Shown: in pieces, positions 1 to 7,627 of the stretch
Position numbering within the stretch: position 1 is the first letter of the stretch
Layout: each line of letters opens with the position of its first letter
Source: CAYGYG01 sp964354155
GTDB lineage: Bacteria > Hydrothermota > Tepidihabitantia > SM23-42 > CAYGYG01
Assembly (NCBI GenBank): GCA_964354155.1
Contig: CAYGYG010000015.1
Span: 9,482 to 73,481, forward strand
Length of the DNA stretch: 64,000 bases
Direction: 5' to 3'
Notes under the pieces: model-generated
What the model was told of the DNA's origin: nothing
The model's input: only the letters and a program-made list of their open reading frames with translations
Database searches by the model: none
Made by a program: the position numbers and the translations under genes

Positions 1-2285
1 AGCTCGACTGCCGAATCGCCGGTCAAGGTCTTCTCCGCCTCACCGACCTCGCTCAGGGCTGCTTCGAAATTGCCCTGGTGGACAAACATCTCGGCCTTCT
101 TCCGTCTCGCCCGACCACGCACTGCAACGTCTCCGTGAGCCACTTCGTGTAACCGCTCGAAGTACGCGATCGCTTCCGTATACTGGCTCTTGTGATCGTA
201 AACATCACCCAGGTCCTCAATCGCCGCCCACAATGTTCTGGCGTAATCGGCCTTGGCCGCTTCCGCCATCTGCCCGACGATTTCGACAATCTGACTCAAG
301 TACCGTATCGCCTCATCGTTTGCATAACGCTGGCGCGCCCGATCACCGGCCTTCCGCAGGAGTTCAATCGCCCGGCCCAGGTCGTCACCGTTGGCATAGT
401 GGTGAGCCAGCTGTTCGGTCAGTTCTTCAAGACGCCCCACGTACAACTGTTCGATCATCTCCGCGGTGCGCCGGTGCACTTCACGCCGCTTTCGCTTCAG
501 CAGTCCGTTGTAGACCACTTCCTGCGTGATCGGGTGCCGAAAAACATACTCAAGTTCCGGCTCGTAACGTAACACCTGTATGTACTCGTGCTCATCAAGC
601 GTCGCCAGGTGCAGACTCAACATGAGACTGTCGACGCCGCTCACGGCTTCAACCAAGCGTGCCGGAAAGCTGCGCCCGATAACCGCGGCAACTTGCAGAA
701 TTTCTTTGGCATCCTGGTCAAGCCGGTCAACGCGTGCCGCAGTCAACGCTTGGACGGTATCCGGGATCTCAAGCCTTGTCGCATCGGCCGTCACCCGCCA
801 GCCGTCGGCCTGAGGTTGCAGCGCGTCACGGTCGATCAGCGAGCGGATTATCTCCTCGAGATAGTAAGGATTCCCCTCGGCCCGGGCGATCACGCGCGCT
901 TTGAACTCCAGCGGAAAACCGGGTGTGCTCAGCAAGTTATCCAGCAGCCGGTCGCATTGACTGGCGTCCAGCGGGTGCAGCGCGACCTCGCGGAACCGGT
1001 CACCCAATTGCCGCTTCAGCTTTTCTTTGGTGACGTAGCAGGCCTTCTCCTTTTCGACTCGCGAAAGGCACACCACAAGAAGCCTCTCGATCCCGGGCGC
1101 ATCGACAATGAATTCGAGGAGCGCCAGTGAAGCCGCGTCAATCCAGTGGTAGTCCTCGATCACCAACATGAGCGCCTGCTGTCCTGCCAAGTCCGTCAGC
1201 AACCGCTTGATGCTTACGATTATCTGGAGTTGAAGCATTTGTGGATCAAGATGCCGGATCTTTTCATCGGCATCCGCGCCGAAACTGATCGACAGGAGGT
1301 AACCAAGGTAGGGCATAAGTTCGGGGCCGTGCCCGCCGGCAACGGCCCGGCACTGCCGGACGACTTTCTCTTTCAGCTCGTCAGTCGAATCGTGATCACC
1401 AATGCCAAAGACGGTTCTCAGAATTGCCAGAAAGGGCCAGTACGGCAGAGTCTCGCCATAACTGAGGCACCGACCCTCCAGGATTGACGGCGTGATAGTC
1501 AGGCGCGCCGAACCCAACCAGGTTTGGAGTTCAGCCATGAGCCGCGACTTGCCCAGCCCGGCATCACCGAGCACGAAAAAAACGCCCCCCAGTCCGAAAC
1601 TGAGTCTTCGAACCGAATCGGCCAGTTCGCTCAATTCCCGGTCACGACCAACCATAGGTGCATGGCGACCGGTCAGGCCCCGCTTGGAGTCGGGCTTGGC
1701 CCTGATCCGGAGCGGCCGATAGATCTTGACTTTCTGCTGGATGCCCTTGAGGGGAATCGGTGGCAGCACTTCAAAATCGAACAGGTAGCGCGACGCACGA
1801 AAGACCGCTTCGGAAACCAGAATTTGACCGTCCTGCGCCGCGTCCTTGAGCCGGGATGCCAGGTTCACGACTTCACCCATCGCGGTGAACTCGGTCTTGG
1901 CCGTTGTTCCCACGTGGCCGAATATCACAATGCCGCTGGCAATACCGACGTGCAGCCCCAAGCTCATTGCCTTCTTCATTCGGGAACTCAGGGTGCGATT
2001 CATGTCCGGTAGGCAGGCCATCATGTCCAGCGCGGTCGTGACCGCCTGCTCGGGATCGTCTTCATGCGCCGTCGGCATTCCGAACAAGGCAATCACCAGA
2101 TCACCATCGTACTTGTGAATGGTCCCTCCATGCTTCTGAATCGCGGCATTGAGGAATTCGAAGCACGTGTTGGCGATGTCGCGAACGTCTTCCGGATCCG
2201 AGCCCGCAGCCAGGGCGGTAAAGCCCGACAGGTCGGCAAAAAGGATAGTAGTTAACCGGCGTTCTTCGGCAGGAGCAACTGGCAC
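1..2285 (-). CDS. Adenylate/guanylate cyclase with AAA ATPase and TPR regions (C-terminus outside window)
   Basis: Partial gene whose C-terminus lies beyond the left edge. Reading the minus strand gives a class III nucleotidyl cyclase domain near the N-terminus (RRLTTILFADLSGF, then KYDGDLVIALFG, FTAMGEVVNLASRL). Both metal-binding Asp residues (FADLSGF, KYDGD) look intact. An AAA/NTPase region follows with Walker A VLGDAGLGKSR and Walker B-like LMLVIEDYHW, then a helical stretch resembling TPRs (RYLSQIVEIVGQM, EAIAYFERLH). This order is typical of large cyclase/ATPase signalling proteins, so cAMP or cGMP synthesis under control of the ATPase/TPR part is likely (inference). Start chosen: GTG at 2285, giving MPVAPAEERRLTTILF. 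An in-frame TGA lies just upstream, and there is no Shine-Dalgarno sequence. A consensus promoter ends 6 bases before the GTG, so the mRNA should be leaderless. Frame and domain order are clear; the ligand and product are not. Confidence 0.88.
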   Translation of the reverse strand, partial: MPVAPAEERRLTTILFADLSGFTALAAGSDPEDVRDIANTCFEFLNAAIQKHGGTIHKYDGDLVIALFGMPTAHEDDPEQAVTTALDMMACLPDMNRTLSSRMKKAMSLGLHVGIASGIVIFGHVGTTAKTEFTAMGEVVNLASRLKDAAQDGQILVSEAVFRASRYLFDFEVLPPIPLKGIQQKVKIYRPLRIRAKPDSKRGLTGRHAPMVGRDRELSELADSVRRLSFGLGGVFFVLGDAGLGKSRLMAELQTWLGSARLTITPSILEGRCLSYGETLPYWPFLAILRTVFGIGDHDSTDELKEKVVRQCRAVAGGHGPELMPYLGYLLSISFGADADEKIRHLDPQMLQLQIIVSIKRLLTDLAGQQALMLVIEDYHWIDAASLALLEFIVDAPGIERLLVVCLSRVEKEKACYVTKEKLKRQLGDRFREVALHPLDASQCDRLLDNLLSTPGFPLEFKARVIARAEGNPYYLEEIIRSLIDRDALQPQADGWRVTADATRLEIPDTVQALTAARVDRLDQDAKEILQVAAVIGRSFPARLVEAVSGVDSLMLSLHLATLDEHEYIQVLRYEPELEYVFRHPITQEVVYNGLLKRKRREVHRRTAEMIEQLYVGRLEELTEQLAHHYANGDDLGRAIELLRKAGDRARQRYANDEAIRYLSQIVEIVGQMAEAAKADYARTLWAAIEDLGDVYDHKSQYTEAIAYFERLHEVAHGDVAVRGRARRKKAEMFVHQGNFEAALSEVGEAEKTLTGDSAVE

Positions 2286-2291
2286 ACGGCA

Positions 2292-2319
2292 ATTATAGAT
2301 AGAACTAGCGCAAAGTCAA
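2292..2319 (-). promoter_or_regulatory. Promoter of the cyclase gene, predicted leaderless
   Basis: On the minus strand TTGACT (2319-2314), 16 bp, then a perfect TATAAT (2297-2292). The GTG start at 2285 sits where transcription should begin (about 7 bases after the -10). Confidence 0.75.
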
Positions 2320-2354
2320 GAAAGTCCAGAGCCGAGCCGCGGACTCAGTTCGAC

Positions 2355-2382
2355 TTGACAAAGCACCGATAACGGATACGAT
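2355..2382 (+). promoter_or_regulatory. Promoter of cooS
   Basis: TTGACA (2355-2360), 16 bp, TACGAT (2377-2382). It is divergent from, and close to, the cyclase promoter. An AAGGA ribosome-binding site precedes the ATG at 2405. Confidence 0.65.
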
Positions 2383-2404
2383 AGGCAAGAAAAAGGATGA
2401 AACC

Positions 2405-4309
2405 ATGAACAAGGAAAGAATATCATACCATGAGTCAGTTATCAAGCTGTATGAAAGAATCAAGAAAGACGGCATCACCAACATCTGGGACCGGTACGAG
2501 GCACAAGGCATGGGAGGCAACCCGGATATGCGCTGTCCCTTCTGCATGGGCGGCACACGATGCGACTTGTGTTCGAACGGGCCCTGCCGGGCCGACGTTG
2601 CCAAGGACAAGCGTGGTGTCTGCGGCATCACCGGTGACGGCATGGCCATGCGCATGACGCTGCTTAGAAACGTCATGGGCGCCTCGACCTATCATTACCA
2701 TACTGAGCAGACTATTAAGACGCTGCGGGCGACGGCGCAGGGCAAGACTTGTTTTGATATCAAGGAACCCGGGAAACTCAGGACCTTCGCGGGCAGGCTT
2801 GGCATCGACGCTTCCGCTTCACCGAAGGATGTCGCACTCGCGCTATGCGATTTTGTCACGGCTGATTTCAACCGCAAGTATGATGAACCGAGCAGTATCG
2901 TCGACCTTCTCGCCCCGAAGGAAAGGAAAGAACTGTGGCGCAAACTTGGCATCTTTCCCGGCGGGATCTACGGCGAGATGATGCTGGCCACCAGTTCCTG
3001 CCTGACCAATGTTGACGGTTACTACGTAAGCCTGGCCCTGAAGGCAATGCGCCTCAGCGTAGCCACGGCTTACCAGAGCCAGATTGTCAACGAGTACTGC
3101 CAGGATGTTCTCTACGGGATACCGCGGCCGCATAAGATGAATGTCGACCTCGGCGTGCTTGACCCGGACTACGTGAATGCTCTACCCAATGGGCATGAGC
3201 CTTTTCTGGGATTCGCGATGGTTCAACTGGCACGCCGGCCCGAGTGGCAGCAAAAAGCCAGGGCGGTCGGAGCGAAAGGCCTCCGCATCATTGCCAACAT
3301 TGAGACCGGCCAGGAGATGATTCAGCGCTGGCCGATGGATGACGTATTCTATGGGTTCACCGGCAATTGGATTATGCAGGAAGCGGTGCTGGCCAGCGGC
3401 TGCGTCGACCTCTTTGCCGCGGACATGAACTGCTCGATGCCGGTTGATCCGATCTATGCCGAGAAGTATCATTTCCGATTGGTCCCGGTCAGTGAACTGG
3501 TCGCCTTCGAAGGGGTGAACGACCGCATCAACTATCTGCCGGAAAAAGCTGAAACACAGGCCGCGCAGCTGCTCCAGATGGCGGTCGACAACTTCAAGGT
3601 GCGCCGGGCCTCGGTTGAACCGATCACCGGACTGCCCATCGGAGAAGCCCTGGTGGGATTCTCGAATGAGAGCATCGTCGAAGCGCTGGGCGGGAAACTC
3701 GATCCACTGCTCGGCGCGATCAAAGACGGTGCGATCCGCGGTATCGTCGGGCTAGTCTCGTGTTCATCGTTGCGTGATAGCGGTCAAGATGTCCACAGCG
3801 TTAGAGTTGCTAAAGAACTGATCAAGCGCGACCTCTTGATTCTATCTCTTGGCTGCGGCAATGGGGCGATGCAAGTTGCCGGGCTTTGCAGCCCGGCGGC
3901 GCGCGAGCATGCCGGTCCCGGTCTGAAAACACTGTGCAGTAAGCTCGGGGTTCCACCGGTCATGTCCTACGGGACCTGTACCGATACCGGGCGGCTGGCT
4001 GACCTGCTGGCAGCAGTATCGAATGCCCTGGGCGGCGTGCCGGTCACCGACCTGCCCGTAGCGGCCGCAGCTCCTGAGTATATGGAGCAGAAAGCAACGA
4101 TCGATGCCGTCTTTGCGCTGGCCTTCGGTCTCTACACCTACGTCAATCCGGTTCCACCGGTAACCAAGGCACCGAACTTGGTCGCACTCCTGACCCAGGA
4201 CTGCAAGAACGTAACCGGTGGTGTGCTGAGCGTCGAAACCGACGCGGTAAAAGCGGCCGACGGCATTCTCGCCCACATCGAGAGTAAACGGAAAAAGCTG
4301 GGAATCTGA
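2405..4309 (+). CDS. cooS: Anaerobic Ni-Fe carbon monoxide dehydrogenase catalytic subunit, variant C-cluster
   Basis: 634 residues, the usual CooS length. Known role of the family: CO + H2O to CO2 + 2 electrons + 2 protons in the cytoplasm. The N-terminal Cys cluster for the D and B clusters is intact (C44, C47, C53, C56, C61, C73; CPFCMGG...CDLCSNGPCR...GVCG). Aligned by eye to CODH-II, the C-cluster ligands His264 (NGHEPFLG), Cys343 (DMNCSMP), Cys453 (LVSCSS), Cys484 (SLGCGNG) and Cys525 (YGTCTD) are present, as is the acid/base Lys563 (MEQKAT). The position normally occupied by Cys in ICCTGNE reads NIETGQE, so Glu300 replaces a conserved cluster ligand. No cooF, cooC or acetyl-CoA synthase gene is adjacent; the next gene is an iron-sulfur flavoprotein. 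CO oxidation activity is therefore uncertain; a divergent CooS clade with another substrate is possible. Family assignment is firm. Confidence 0.93.
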   Translation: MNKERISYHESVIKLYERIKKDGITNIWDRYEAQGMGGNPDMRCPFCMGGTRCDLCSNGPCRADVAKDKRGVCGITGDGMAMRMTLLRNVMGASTYHYHTEQTIKTLRATAQGKTCFDIKEPGKLRTFAGRLGIDASASPKDVALALCDFVTADFNRKYDEPSSIVDLLAPKERKELWRKLGIFPGGIYGEMMLATSSCLTNVDGYYVSLALKAMRLSVATAYQSQIVNEYCQDVLYGIPRPHKMNVDLGVLDPDYVNALPNGHEPFLGFAMVQLARRPEWQQKARAVGAKGLRIIANIETGQEMIQRWPMDDVFYGFTGNWIMQEAVLASGCVDLFAADMNCSMPVDPIYAEKYHFRLVPVSELVAFEGVNDRINYLPEKAETQAAQLLQMAVDNFKVRRASVEPITGLPIGEALVGFSNESIVEALGGKLDPLLGAIKDGAIRGIVGLVSCSSLRDSGQDVHSVRVAKELIKRDLLILSLGCGNGAMQVAGLCSPAAREHAGPGLKTLCSKLGVPPVMSYGTCTDTGRLADLLAAVSNALGGVPVTDLPVAAAAPEYMEQKATIDAVFALAFGLYTYVNPVPPVTKAPNLVALLTQDCKNVTGGVLSVETDAVKAADGILAHIESKRKKLGI

Positions 4310-4679
4310 ACGCTCAATAAGACGCGCGGCCGTAATAGTTTAGTTCTTCCTAGTTTTCCAATCCCCCCTCCGTTGACGGGAGGGGATAAAGGGAAGGATG
4401 AAATTTTGGGGAGAGGGATTTTTCGAAAGAATCACGTTATATGCACGACCGGAGCTTACGATTTGTCTCACTTCGACAGTATAGATAAGATACCTGCGGA
4501 GTCAATAGCATGCTCCGTACAGGTCGAACGGAACATCGCGGTCAACCACTTTGGGAATGTACCTTTCAGCGCGTGCGCCCGAGCCCTCTGTCCTGCCCGC
4601 TGCCCACGCCGGAGTCGTTATGTCCCGTTGTTGACTTTGCTCAGGGCGTAGCTACAATAACCAGCCATCAAGGAGGCCC
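4310..4679. other. Intergenic region, no gene seen
   Basis: 370 bases without a credible gene. A 7-bp hairpin (CCCCTCC/GGAGGGG, 4365-4385) follows cooS but lacks a T-tract. A plus-strand open frame from 4373 to 4651 has no ribosome-binding site and no recognisable protein character. The only clear element is the promoter at 4631-4658. Confidence 0.6.
4631..4658 (+). promoter_or_regulatory. Promoter of the iron-sulfur flavoprotein gene
   Basis: TTGACT (4631-4636), 16 bp, TACAAT (4653-4658). A strong AAGGAGG site (4670-4676) precedes the ATG at 4680. Confidence 0.7.
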
Positions 4680-5249
4680 ATGAATATCTTCGTAGTCTCT
4701 GGAAGCCGTAATCTTGAAGGTCAGACCGCCCAGGCCTGCCACGCCCTCAAAGCCGGGGCTGAGACCAAGGGCGCCACGGTCGAAATGGTCTTTCTGCCCA
4801 CGTTGAAGATTACGCGTTGTGAGCAGTGTGATGAACGCGGTTGGGGAACCTGCCGCACCGCAGGTCAGTGTTCCGTGGCCGATGATTTCCAAGGTGTTGT
4901 AAACAAGGTGAGACAGGCCGATCTCGTCGTCTTCGCCACACCGGTGTACTTCCGAGATCTAAGTGAGAGTTTGCGCACGTTTCTTGACCGGCTCCGCCGC
5001 ATTTGCATTATCGACGCGGGCAAGGAGAGCATCCTCAACAAGCCTGCGGTCGGCATCTGCGTCGCCGGCGGCAGTGGCAACGGCGCACCTGAATGCAGTG
5101 CGATTTTAGACCGCATCCTTTCGACCATCGGCTTTTTTGTCCTCGATATGGAGCCGATACGACGCCAGAACCTCGAGATCAAGCTGTCGAACCTGAAATC
5201 AACCGGGGCATGGTTGGCGACCGCCAAGCCGGGCAGCCAAATCGCCTGA
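4680..5249 (+). CDS. NADPH-dependent FMN reductase-like iron-sulfur flavoprotein
   Basis: 189 residues with a flavodoxin-like fold. The N-terminal VVSGSRNLEGQT is the FMN phosphate-binding loop. CEQCDERGWGTCRTAGQC is a Cys-rich insertion of the kind seen in iron-sulfur flavoproteins that bind a 4Fe-4S cluster. ADLVVFATPVYFRDLSESL is the second flavin-contact region. Such proteins carry electrons between ferredoxin-type donors and small substrates in anaerobes. It lies 370 bp after cooS under its own promoter, so a link with CO or ferredoxin metabolism is possible but unproven. Start supported by AAGGAGG four bases upstream. The substrate is unknown. Confidence 0.85.
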   Translation: MNIFVVSGSRNLEGQTAQACHALKAGAETKGATVEMVFLPTLKITRCEQCDERGWGTCRTAGQCSVADDFQGVVNKVRQADLVVFATPVYFRDLSESLRTFLDRLRRICIIDAGKESILNKPAVGICVAGGSGNGAPECSAILDRILSTIGFFVLDMEPIRRQNLEIKLSNLKSTGAWLATAKPGSQIA

Positions 5250-5266
5250 TCAGCCTCCCGGCTGAT
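5249..5266 (+). terminator. Possible hairpin terminator after the flavoprotein gene
   Basis: Stem ATCAGCC/GGCTGAT with loop TCCC begins in the stop codon and is followed by ATCTTCT, only a weak T-tract. Confidence 0.35.
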
Positions 5267-5340
5267 ATCTTCTGACTCGCCGTCAACCGCCCACGTCGAT
5301 CACGAGACGTCGCGGCAGTTTCGTCGACCGGTATTTGCTC

Positions 5341-5368
5341 TTGACCGCGAAAGTCAGCTGGGTATAAT
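5341..5368 (+). promoter_or_regulatory. Promoter of the gingipain-like gene
   Basis: TTGACC (5341-5346), 16 bp, perfect TATAAT (5363-5368). Confidence 0.72.
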
Positions 5369-5375
5369 TCTTCAT

Positions 5376-5392
5376 GCATATGCTGCATATGC
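5376..5392 (+). promoter_or_regulatory. Twin GCATATGC palindromes at the expected transcription start
   Basis: Two copies of the 8-bp palindrome GCATATGC (5376-5383 and 5385-5392) separated by one base, about 7 bases after the -10. Position and symmetry suggest a repressor operator or a 5' mRNA hairpin. No cognate regulator is identified. Confidence 0.4.
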
Positions 5393-5432
5393 GCGTCTTT
5401 GAATTAAAGCAAGTCAGCAAACCGGAGGCTCC

Positions 5433-6968
5433 ATGAAAAGACTGTTTTTTCTAGTATTGCTCGTACCACTGCTTGCCCTTGCTCGCGAGCAGGATGAAGT
5501 AACGCTGCTGAAATGGGCCGGCCCGCCCGGCTCCAAGCCGGATACCTATGAAGAATGGCTCACCCTGCATCCTTACACCAGGTTCAATTACTGCCTGGAC
5601 CGGGTCGAATATGGCGGCCGGGCCGGTGCGGTGGCGATTCTCACCGAGCAAAGCATCGCCCTGTCTCTGGCGAGCCAGCTCAATCAATTGATCAACAACT
5701 TACGGCGCGAGGGGCATACCGTCTACAGCTACCAGATTTCCGGAGGGACGCCCGAGACGCTTAGAGTCTTTCTTGCCAACCTCTACCGCAACAACGCCAT
5801 CGAGGGCGCATTGCTCGTCGGCAATCTGCCGGTTGCCTGGTTTGAAATCGCCAACGACTTCAATCAGTACGGCTATGCTCAGTTTCCGATCGACCTCTTC
5901 TACATGGATTTGGACGGCACCTGGCTCGATACGATGACCACGGGCAACGGCAGGTATGACGGACACGAGGGCGAGGTCAATCCCGAAATCTATGTCGGTC
6001 GCCTTCTCCCTACGGGGATCGGCAATGACACGCTGCTCCTTAAGGACTATTTCCGCCGCGACAATGCTTACCGGTTTGATACTCTTGAGCTGCAGCACAA
6101 AGCGTTGAATTTCGTTGATGACGACTGGATCCCCTGGGCACCTCAGTGGGCATCTGATATCTCCCTGCTCTATCCGGATACCGCCAACTACTGGCATGCC
6201 GAAACGACCCGGGCTTCCATCTACCGGACCAAACTGAACACGCCACGTGCTTGGGTCGCCGTCTTCGCCCATTCCTCGCCCAGCCTGCACCAATTCTACT
6301 ACAACAATCATAGCTCCACTGATTACTACTATTCCACCGAATACACGAGCCAGAATCCCCCCGCCAACTTCTACAACCATTTCGCCTGCTCGTTCGAAAG
6401 GTATACCACGAGCGGATACGGCGGCGGCCGTGCCACTTTTACCCAGAGCTACGGCCTGGGTTCGATCGGTTCGACCAAAACCGGCAGCATGCTCGAATTC
6501 TACTATTTCTACGAGCCGCTCTCGCGGCAGAAGAACCTGGGCGAGGCCTTCAAGGACTGGTTCACGTACATCACTGAAAATGGTGTCGACTTCATGGAAC
6601 TATGCTGGCACTACGGCATGACGCTTATTGCTGATCCCTTCTTGAAGCCGACCGGCCACATCGTTTCGGTTGCGGAAAGCCCGGTCCATCCGACACATCA
6701 CCAGCTCTTCTGCATTTCCAGTACGGTAACCCGTGACCGCGTGGTCATCGAGCTTCACCCCAAGCACGGCACGCCCCTCGAAATCACGGCCTTTGACCGC
6801 CAGGGTCGCAAAGTACGAACCATCCTATCCCAGGATAACAGACCTGACCGAACCAAGGTCAGCTGGGACTTCACGGATCGGTTCGGTGCCACGTTACCTC
6901 AAGGAGTTTACCTGATAAGGATTCGAGACGGTTCTGAAATGCATACGCGAAAAGTCGTGAAGCTTTAG
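5433..6968 (+). CDS. Secreted gingipain (C25)-like cysteine peptidase with T9SS-type C-terminal domain
   Basis: 511 residues. The N-terminus MKRLFFLVLLVPLLALA is a signal peptide. The central region has the caspase-like C25 layout: a strand ending GALLVGNLPVAW, an acidic stretch in IDLFYMDLDGTW, a candidate catalytic His in VFAHSSPS, and a candidate catalytic Cys in NHFACSFERYT. Those residues are assigned by motif, not by structure. The last ~90 residues form a FlgD-like Ig domain (PLEITAFDRQGRKVR ... LPQGVYLIRIRDG ... KVVKL), the type used as a type IX secretion sorting signal in FCB bacteria. The protein is therefore predicted to be exported and possibly surface-anchored. The PorX/PorY-like genes at 48.8-51.5 kb fit a T9SS in this genome. 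The next gene starts 3 bases after its stop. Confidence 0.8.
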   Translation: MKRLFFLVLLVPLLALAREQDEVTLLKWAGPPGSKPDTYEEWLTLHPYTRFNYCLDRVEYGGRAGAVAILTEQSIALSLASQLNQLINNLRREGHTVYSYQISGGTPETLRVFLANLYRNNAIEGALLVGNLPVAWFEIANDFNQYGYAQFPIDLFYMDLDGTWLDTMTTGNGRYDGHEGEVNPEIYVGRLLPTGIGNDTLLLKDYFRRDNAYRFDTLELQHKALNFVDDDWIPWAPQWASDISLLYPDTANYWHAETTRASIYRTKLNTPRAWVAVFAHSSPSLHQFYYNNHSSTDYYYSTEYTSQNPPANFYNHFACSFERYTTSGYGGGRATFTQSYGLGSIGSTKTGSMLEFYYFYEPLSRQKNLGEAFKDWFTYITENGVDFMELCWHYGMTLIADPFLKPTGHIVSVAESPVHPTHHQLFCISSTVTRDRVVIELHPKHGTPLEITAFDRQGRKVRTILSQDNRPDRTKVSWDFTDRFGATLPQGVYLIRIRDGSEMHTRKVVKL

Positions 6969-6971
6969 CTC

Positions 6972-7520
6972 ATGGCTCTCGAAAAATATACCAGGGTGCT
7001 CGTTGCCTCGGGTGTCAAACGGGCACTGGTCATTAGACCGAGCAGCGTTGTTACCAGTCATTGGGTAAGACTCAAGTGTCAGTACGGCTGCAGCGGGTAT
7101 GGCCGCAAGCTCACGTGCCCGCCCTATTCACCAACGCCGGAACAAACCCGAAAGCTCCTCGATGAATACAAGAGGGCGATTCTCATCGTCTATTCCGGAC
7201 AGTGGCGCGGCGCTGACCAGAGAACGCCCGGACGCGAAAGAAAGAAGCGGCGCCAGATGCGCCGTGTCATTGTCGAAATGGAGCGCGTCCTATTCTTGGA
7301 TGGCTACTACAGGGCATTTGCGCTGGGCGCAGGCCCCTGCAATTTCTGCAGGGAATGCGATGTAAGCAAAGCATGCAAGTTCCCGGAACTGGCACGGCCG
7401 GCGATGGAAGCGTGCGGTATCGACGTCTTTGCAACCCTGAGGAAAGCCGGCCTCACGATTGACGTCGTCCGGAACTACCATGCGCCCTGCACATTTGCGT
7501 CTCTGCTCCTTGTCGATTAG
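6972..7520 (+). CDS. DUF2284-family predicted metal-binding protein
   Basis: 182 residues with the cysteine pattern of DUF2284 proteins: KCQYGCSGYGRKLTCPPYSP near residue 40, then GPCNFCRECDVSKACKFP near residue 120 and MEACGIDVF. The clustered Cys residues suggest an iron-sulfur cluster or zinc; the biochemical role of the family is not known to me. ATG follows the gingipain-like gene by only 3 bases without a clear Shine-Dalgarno sequence, so it is probably co-transcribed. No signal peptide, so it should be cytosolic. The functional link to a secreted peptidase is unclear. Confidence 0.82.
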   Translation: MALEKYTRVLVASGVKRALVIRPSSVVTSHWVRLKCQYGCSGYGRKLTCPPYSPTPEQTRKLLDEYKRAILIVYSGQWRGADQRTPGRERKKRRQMRRVIVEMERVLFLDGYYRAFALGAGPCNFCRECDVSKACKFPELARPAMEACGIDVFATLRKAGLTIDVVRNYHAPCTFASLLLVD

Positions 7521-7594
7521 ACGCCCGGCTTCACCCGCACGATAACAACCTTGGTCCGGCCGTCCCGTGCCGCAGCCACCGGTACTATGCATCA

Positions 7595-7622
7595 TTGACA
7601 CCTATTGTATCCCGAATATAAT
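7595..7622 (+). promoter_or_regulatory. Promoter, predicted leaderless transcript
   Basis: Perfect TTGACA (7595-7600), 16 bp, perfect TATAAT (7617-7622). The ATG at 7628 begins 5 bases later and has no Shine-Dalgarno sequence. Confidence 0.78.
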
Positions 7623-7627
7623 CACCT

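Noticed and set aside
192..2255. Several plus-strand open frames of 60-180 residues
   Set aside because: They are antisense to the cyclase/ATPase gene, whose minus-strand translation has clear cyclase and Walker motifs throughout.
2101..2292. Minus-strand frame starting TTG 2292
   Set aside because: Different frame from the cyclase domain; no ribosome-binding site and no family match, while the cyclase frame begins at GTG 2285.
4373..4651. Plus-strand frame of 92 residues after cooS
   Set aside because: No ribosome-binding site, contains a palindromic low-complexity stretch and no recognisable fold; a promoter lies inside it.
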